Assembly: GCA_025454715.1 (NCBI GenBank)
Contig: JALONY010000088.1
Span: forward strand, 1-6,798
DNA length: 6,798 bases
From: Anaerolineae bacterium
Lineage (GTDB): Bacteria > Chloroflexota > Anaerolineae > Aggregatilineales > Phototrophicaceae
Reading direction: 5' to 3'
The first letter of the stretch is position 1. Each line of letters starts with the position of its first letter. Shown here piece by piece: positions 5,676-6,798 of the stretch. Under the pieces are notes generated by a model. It ran no database searches and was not told the DNA's origin. It worked only from the letters and a program-made list of their open reading frames with translations. Both the position numbers and the translations under genes were made by a program.

Positions 5676-6281
5676 ATGAGCGCCAAACTGGTTCACAACC
5701 GCCAAGGCAACATCATCACCGACCCACCCATTGCCCGTTTCTTGTTCAGTGACACGCGCATGGCCGGTGTCTGGCTGGTCGTCCGCGTCTTGCTCGGCTG
5801 GAGCTGGCTCAGCAGCGGCTGGGGCAAATTGCAAAACCCGGCATGGATGGACGGCGGCGCCGCCCTCAAGGGCTTCTGGGAGCGCTCGCTGGGCATGGTC
5901 GAGGGCGTCAACTCGCCCATCAAGTTCGACTGGTACGGCGGCTTCTTGCAAAGCCTGTACGACGCGGGCGCTTACACATGGTTCGCCAAGCTGATCGTCT
6001 TCGGCGAGATTTTGGTCGGTGTCGGCCTCATCGTCGGGTTGTTCGTCGGCTTCGCCGCCTTCTTCGGTGGCTTCATGAACTGGAACTTCATCATGGCGGG
6101 CACCGCCAGCAGCAACGGCCTGTACTTGGTGGTCGCCATCCTGCTCATCCTCGCTTGGAAGACCGCGGGTTGGTACGGCCTCGACCGGTTCGCCCTGCCC
6201 CGCCTCGGCACCCCGTGGAAGGCCAAGCCCGCACACTCTAACGCAGACCCCGCGTTGGCAGCCCAGCCCAAGGGCGCATAG
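5676..6281 (+). CDS. DoxX-family integral membrane protein
   Basis: This 201-residue protein has four predicted membrane helices (about 30-50, 102-122, 124-143 and 148-165) and the DoxX/DoxD pattern. GWGKLQNPAWMDGG (48-61) follows helix 1. GEILVGVGLIVGLFVGFAA begins at 110, MNWNFIMAGT lies at 134-143, and a closing LDRF motif lies at 169-172. The family includes the small subunit of archaeal thiosulfate:quinone oxidoreductase and mycobacterial DoxX proteins tied to thiol and oxidative-stress handling; the actual substrate here is unknown. The N-terminal 28 residues (with DPPIARFLFSD) and the polar, Ala/Pro-rich tail after 180 are soluble. The start is ATG 5676 with a strong AAAAGGAGA (AGGAG at 5665-5669, 6-base spacer). 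This ribosome site is buried in the leader hairpin. Its own promoter, upstream repeats and downstream terminator suggest a one-gene transcription unit. Confidence 0.88.
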   Translation: MSAKLVHNRQGNIITDPPIARFLFSDTRMAGVWLVVRVLLGWSWLSSGWGKLQNPAWMDGGAALKGFWERSLGMVEGVNSPIKFDWYGGFLQSLYDAGAYTWFAKLIVFGEILVGVGLIVGLFVGFAAFFGGFMNWNFIMAGTASSNGLYLVVAILLILAWKTAGWYGLDRFALPRLGTPWKAKPAHSNADPALAAQPKGA

Positions 6282-6307
6282 CCAACCGAGTCACCTCCCC
6301 TCCCTCA

Positions 6308-6345
6308 GAAACCCCCTCTGGTCGTCCCCCGACCGAGGGGGTTTC
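6308..6345. terminator. Bidirectional intrinsic terminator between convergent genes
   Basis: AAACCCCCTC (6309-6318) pairs perfectly with GAGGGGGTTT (6335-6344), with an extra G-C pair outside (6308, 6345). After one bulged T (6319), GGTCG (6320-6324) pairs with CGACC (6330-6334) around a 5-nt loop. A and T runs at the two ends make it usable from both strands, though both runs are short. It ends doxX and probably also the reductase gene, whose stop is only 18 bases beyond. Confidence 0.85.
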
Positions 6346-6362
6346 GCTATGGGCTAAACCGC

Positions 6363-6798
6363 TTACGGGTTGGCGCGCACGAACTCGTCAATCTCGCCGA
6401 GGTCTTGCGCGGTCAACGTGACCGACGCACCGCCCATCACCCCATCGACTTGCTTGGCACTGCGCGCCCCGACGATGGCGCCGGTCACGGCGGGGTTGTG
6501 CAACGTCCACGCAATCGCAATCTCGCCCGCGGTGCGCCCGTGGCGCGCCCCGATGCCCTTGAGCACCTCGGCCAGCGCGAGGTTGCGGCTCAGGCGCGGC
6601 TCTTGAAAATCGCCCTCGCGCTTGCGCCAATCGTCCTCGGGGAAGTTGGCCACCCGTTCATGGGTCATCGCACCGGTCAGCAAGCCCGACGCCATCGGTG
6701 AATACACGATGACGCCGATGTTGTTGGCCAAGCAAAACGGCAAAATCTCGTCTTGCACATCGGGCGAGACCAGCGAGTACGGCGGTTGCAGCGAGGTG
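6363..6798 (-). CDS. Aldo/keto reductase, C-terminal part (5' end beyond the window)
   Basis: Read from the right edge on the - strand, the frame is open from 6798 to the TAA at 6363-6365, giving about 144 residues, roughly the last half of a typical 310-330-residue enzyme. The visible part begins SLQPPYSLVSPDVQDEILPF, matching the AKR strand and helix around the conserved PYSL motif. It continues with GVIVYSPMASGLLTG (the beta-strand and loop holding the nicotinamide side). Later comes EIAIAWTLHNPAVTGAIVGARSAKQV, the family's NADP(H) phosphate and adenine binding segment. These enzymes reduce aldehydes and ketones with NAD(P)H in the cytosol. The catalytic Asp, Tyr, Lys and His lie in the missing N-terminal half, so activity cannot be judged. 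The physiological substrate is unknown. It converges on doxX and shares the terminator between them. Confidence 0.92.
   Translation of the reverse strand, partial: TSLQPPYSLVSPDVQDEILPFCLANNIGVIVYSPMASGLLTGAMTHERVANFPEDDWRKREGDFQEPRLSRNLALAEVLKGIGARHGRTAGEIAIAWTLHNPAVTGAIVGARSAKQVDGVMGGASVTLTAQDLGEIDEFVRANP

Overview
The window is about 6.8 kb of GC-rich bacterial DNA that is almost fully coding. It holds four genes on the + strand after a truncated first gene position (five + strand genes in all: one partial, four complete) and the 3' end of one convergent - strand gene. No RNA gene, CRISPR array, insertion sequence or phage gene is visible. The gene mix is a multi-pass sensor-like membrane protein, a FtsX/MacB permease, an ArsA/Get3-type ATPase with an alpha-crystallin-like tail, an ABC1/UbiB kinase, a DoxX protein and an aldo/keto reductase. 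Together with the style of the membrane proteins, this suggests an environmental Chloroflexota (Anaerolineae-like) genome. That taxonomic call is an inference from family resemblance only.

Layout. Positions 1-882 hold the C-terminal part of a protein with seven predicted membrane segments. A strong GC-rich hairpin without a T-run follows at 885-925. Positions 987-2279 encode a complete ABC permease with no ATPase partner in the window. The 102-base gap 2280-2381 carries two nested inverted repeats and a -10-like box. It leads into a two-gene unit: the Get3d/ArsA-like ATPase (2382-3575) and an ABC1 kinase (3508-5535), whose start lies 68 bases inside the ATPase gene with its own Shine-Dalgarno sequence, so the two are probably made together. 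After a second GC hairpin at the kinase stop codon comes a 140-base regulatory gap, then doxX (5676-6281). A strong, nearly symmetric terminator at 6308-6345 separates doxX from the converging aldo/keto reductase (stop at 6363-6365, 5' end off the window).

The most notable part is the gap before doxX. Positions 5593-5675 form a single imperfect palindrome (33 Watson-Crick pairs by hand pairing) that ends at the base before the doxX ATG and buries its Shine-Dalgarno sequence. A good -10 box (GATAAT) sits inside the left half, so a transcript from that promoter would lack the left arm. Only read-through or upstream-initiated RNA would have the ribosome site masked. Just upstream are three tandem 11-bp repeats and a perfect AGTGAC-N11-GTCACT dyad. 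This looks like a dedicated transcription and translation control module for doxX.

Functionally, the ATPase and kinase pair points to membrane-protein or quinone/lipid homeostasis, and DoxX to membrane redox functions. No single pathway linking all the genes can be proven from the sequence.
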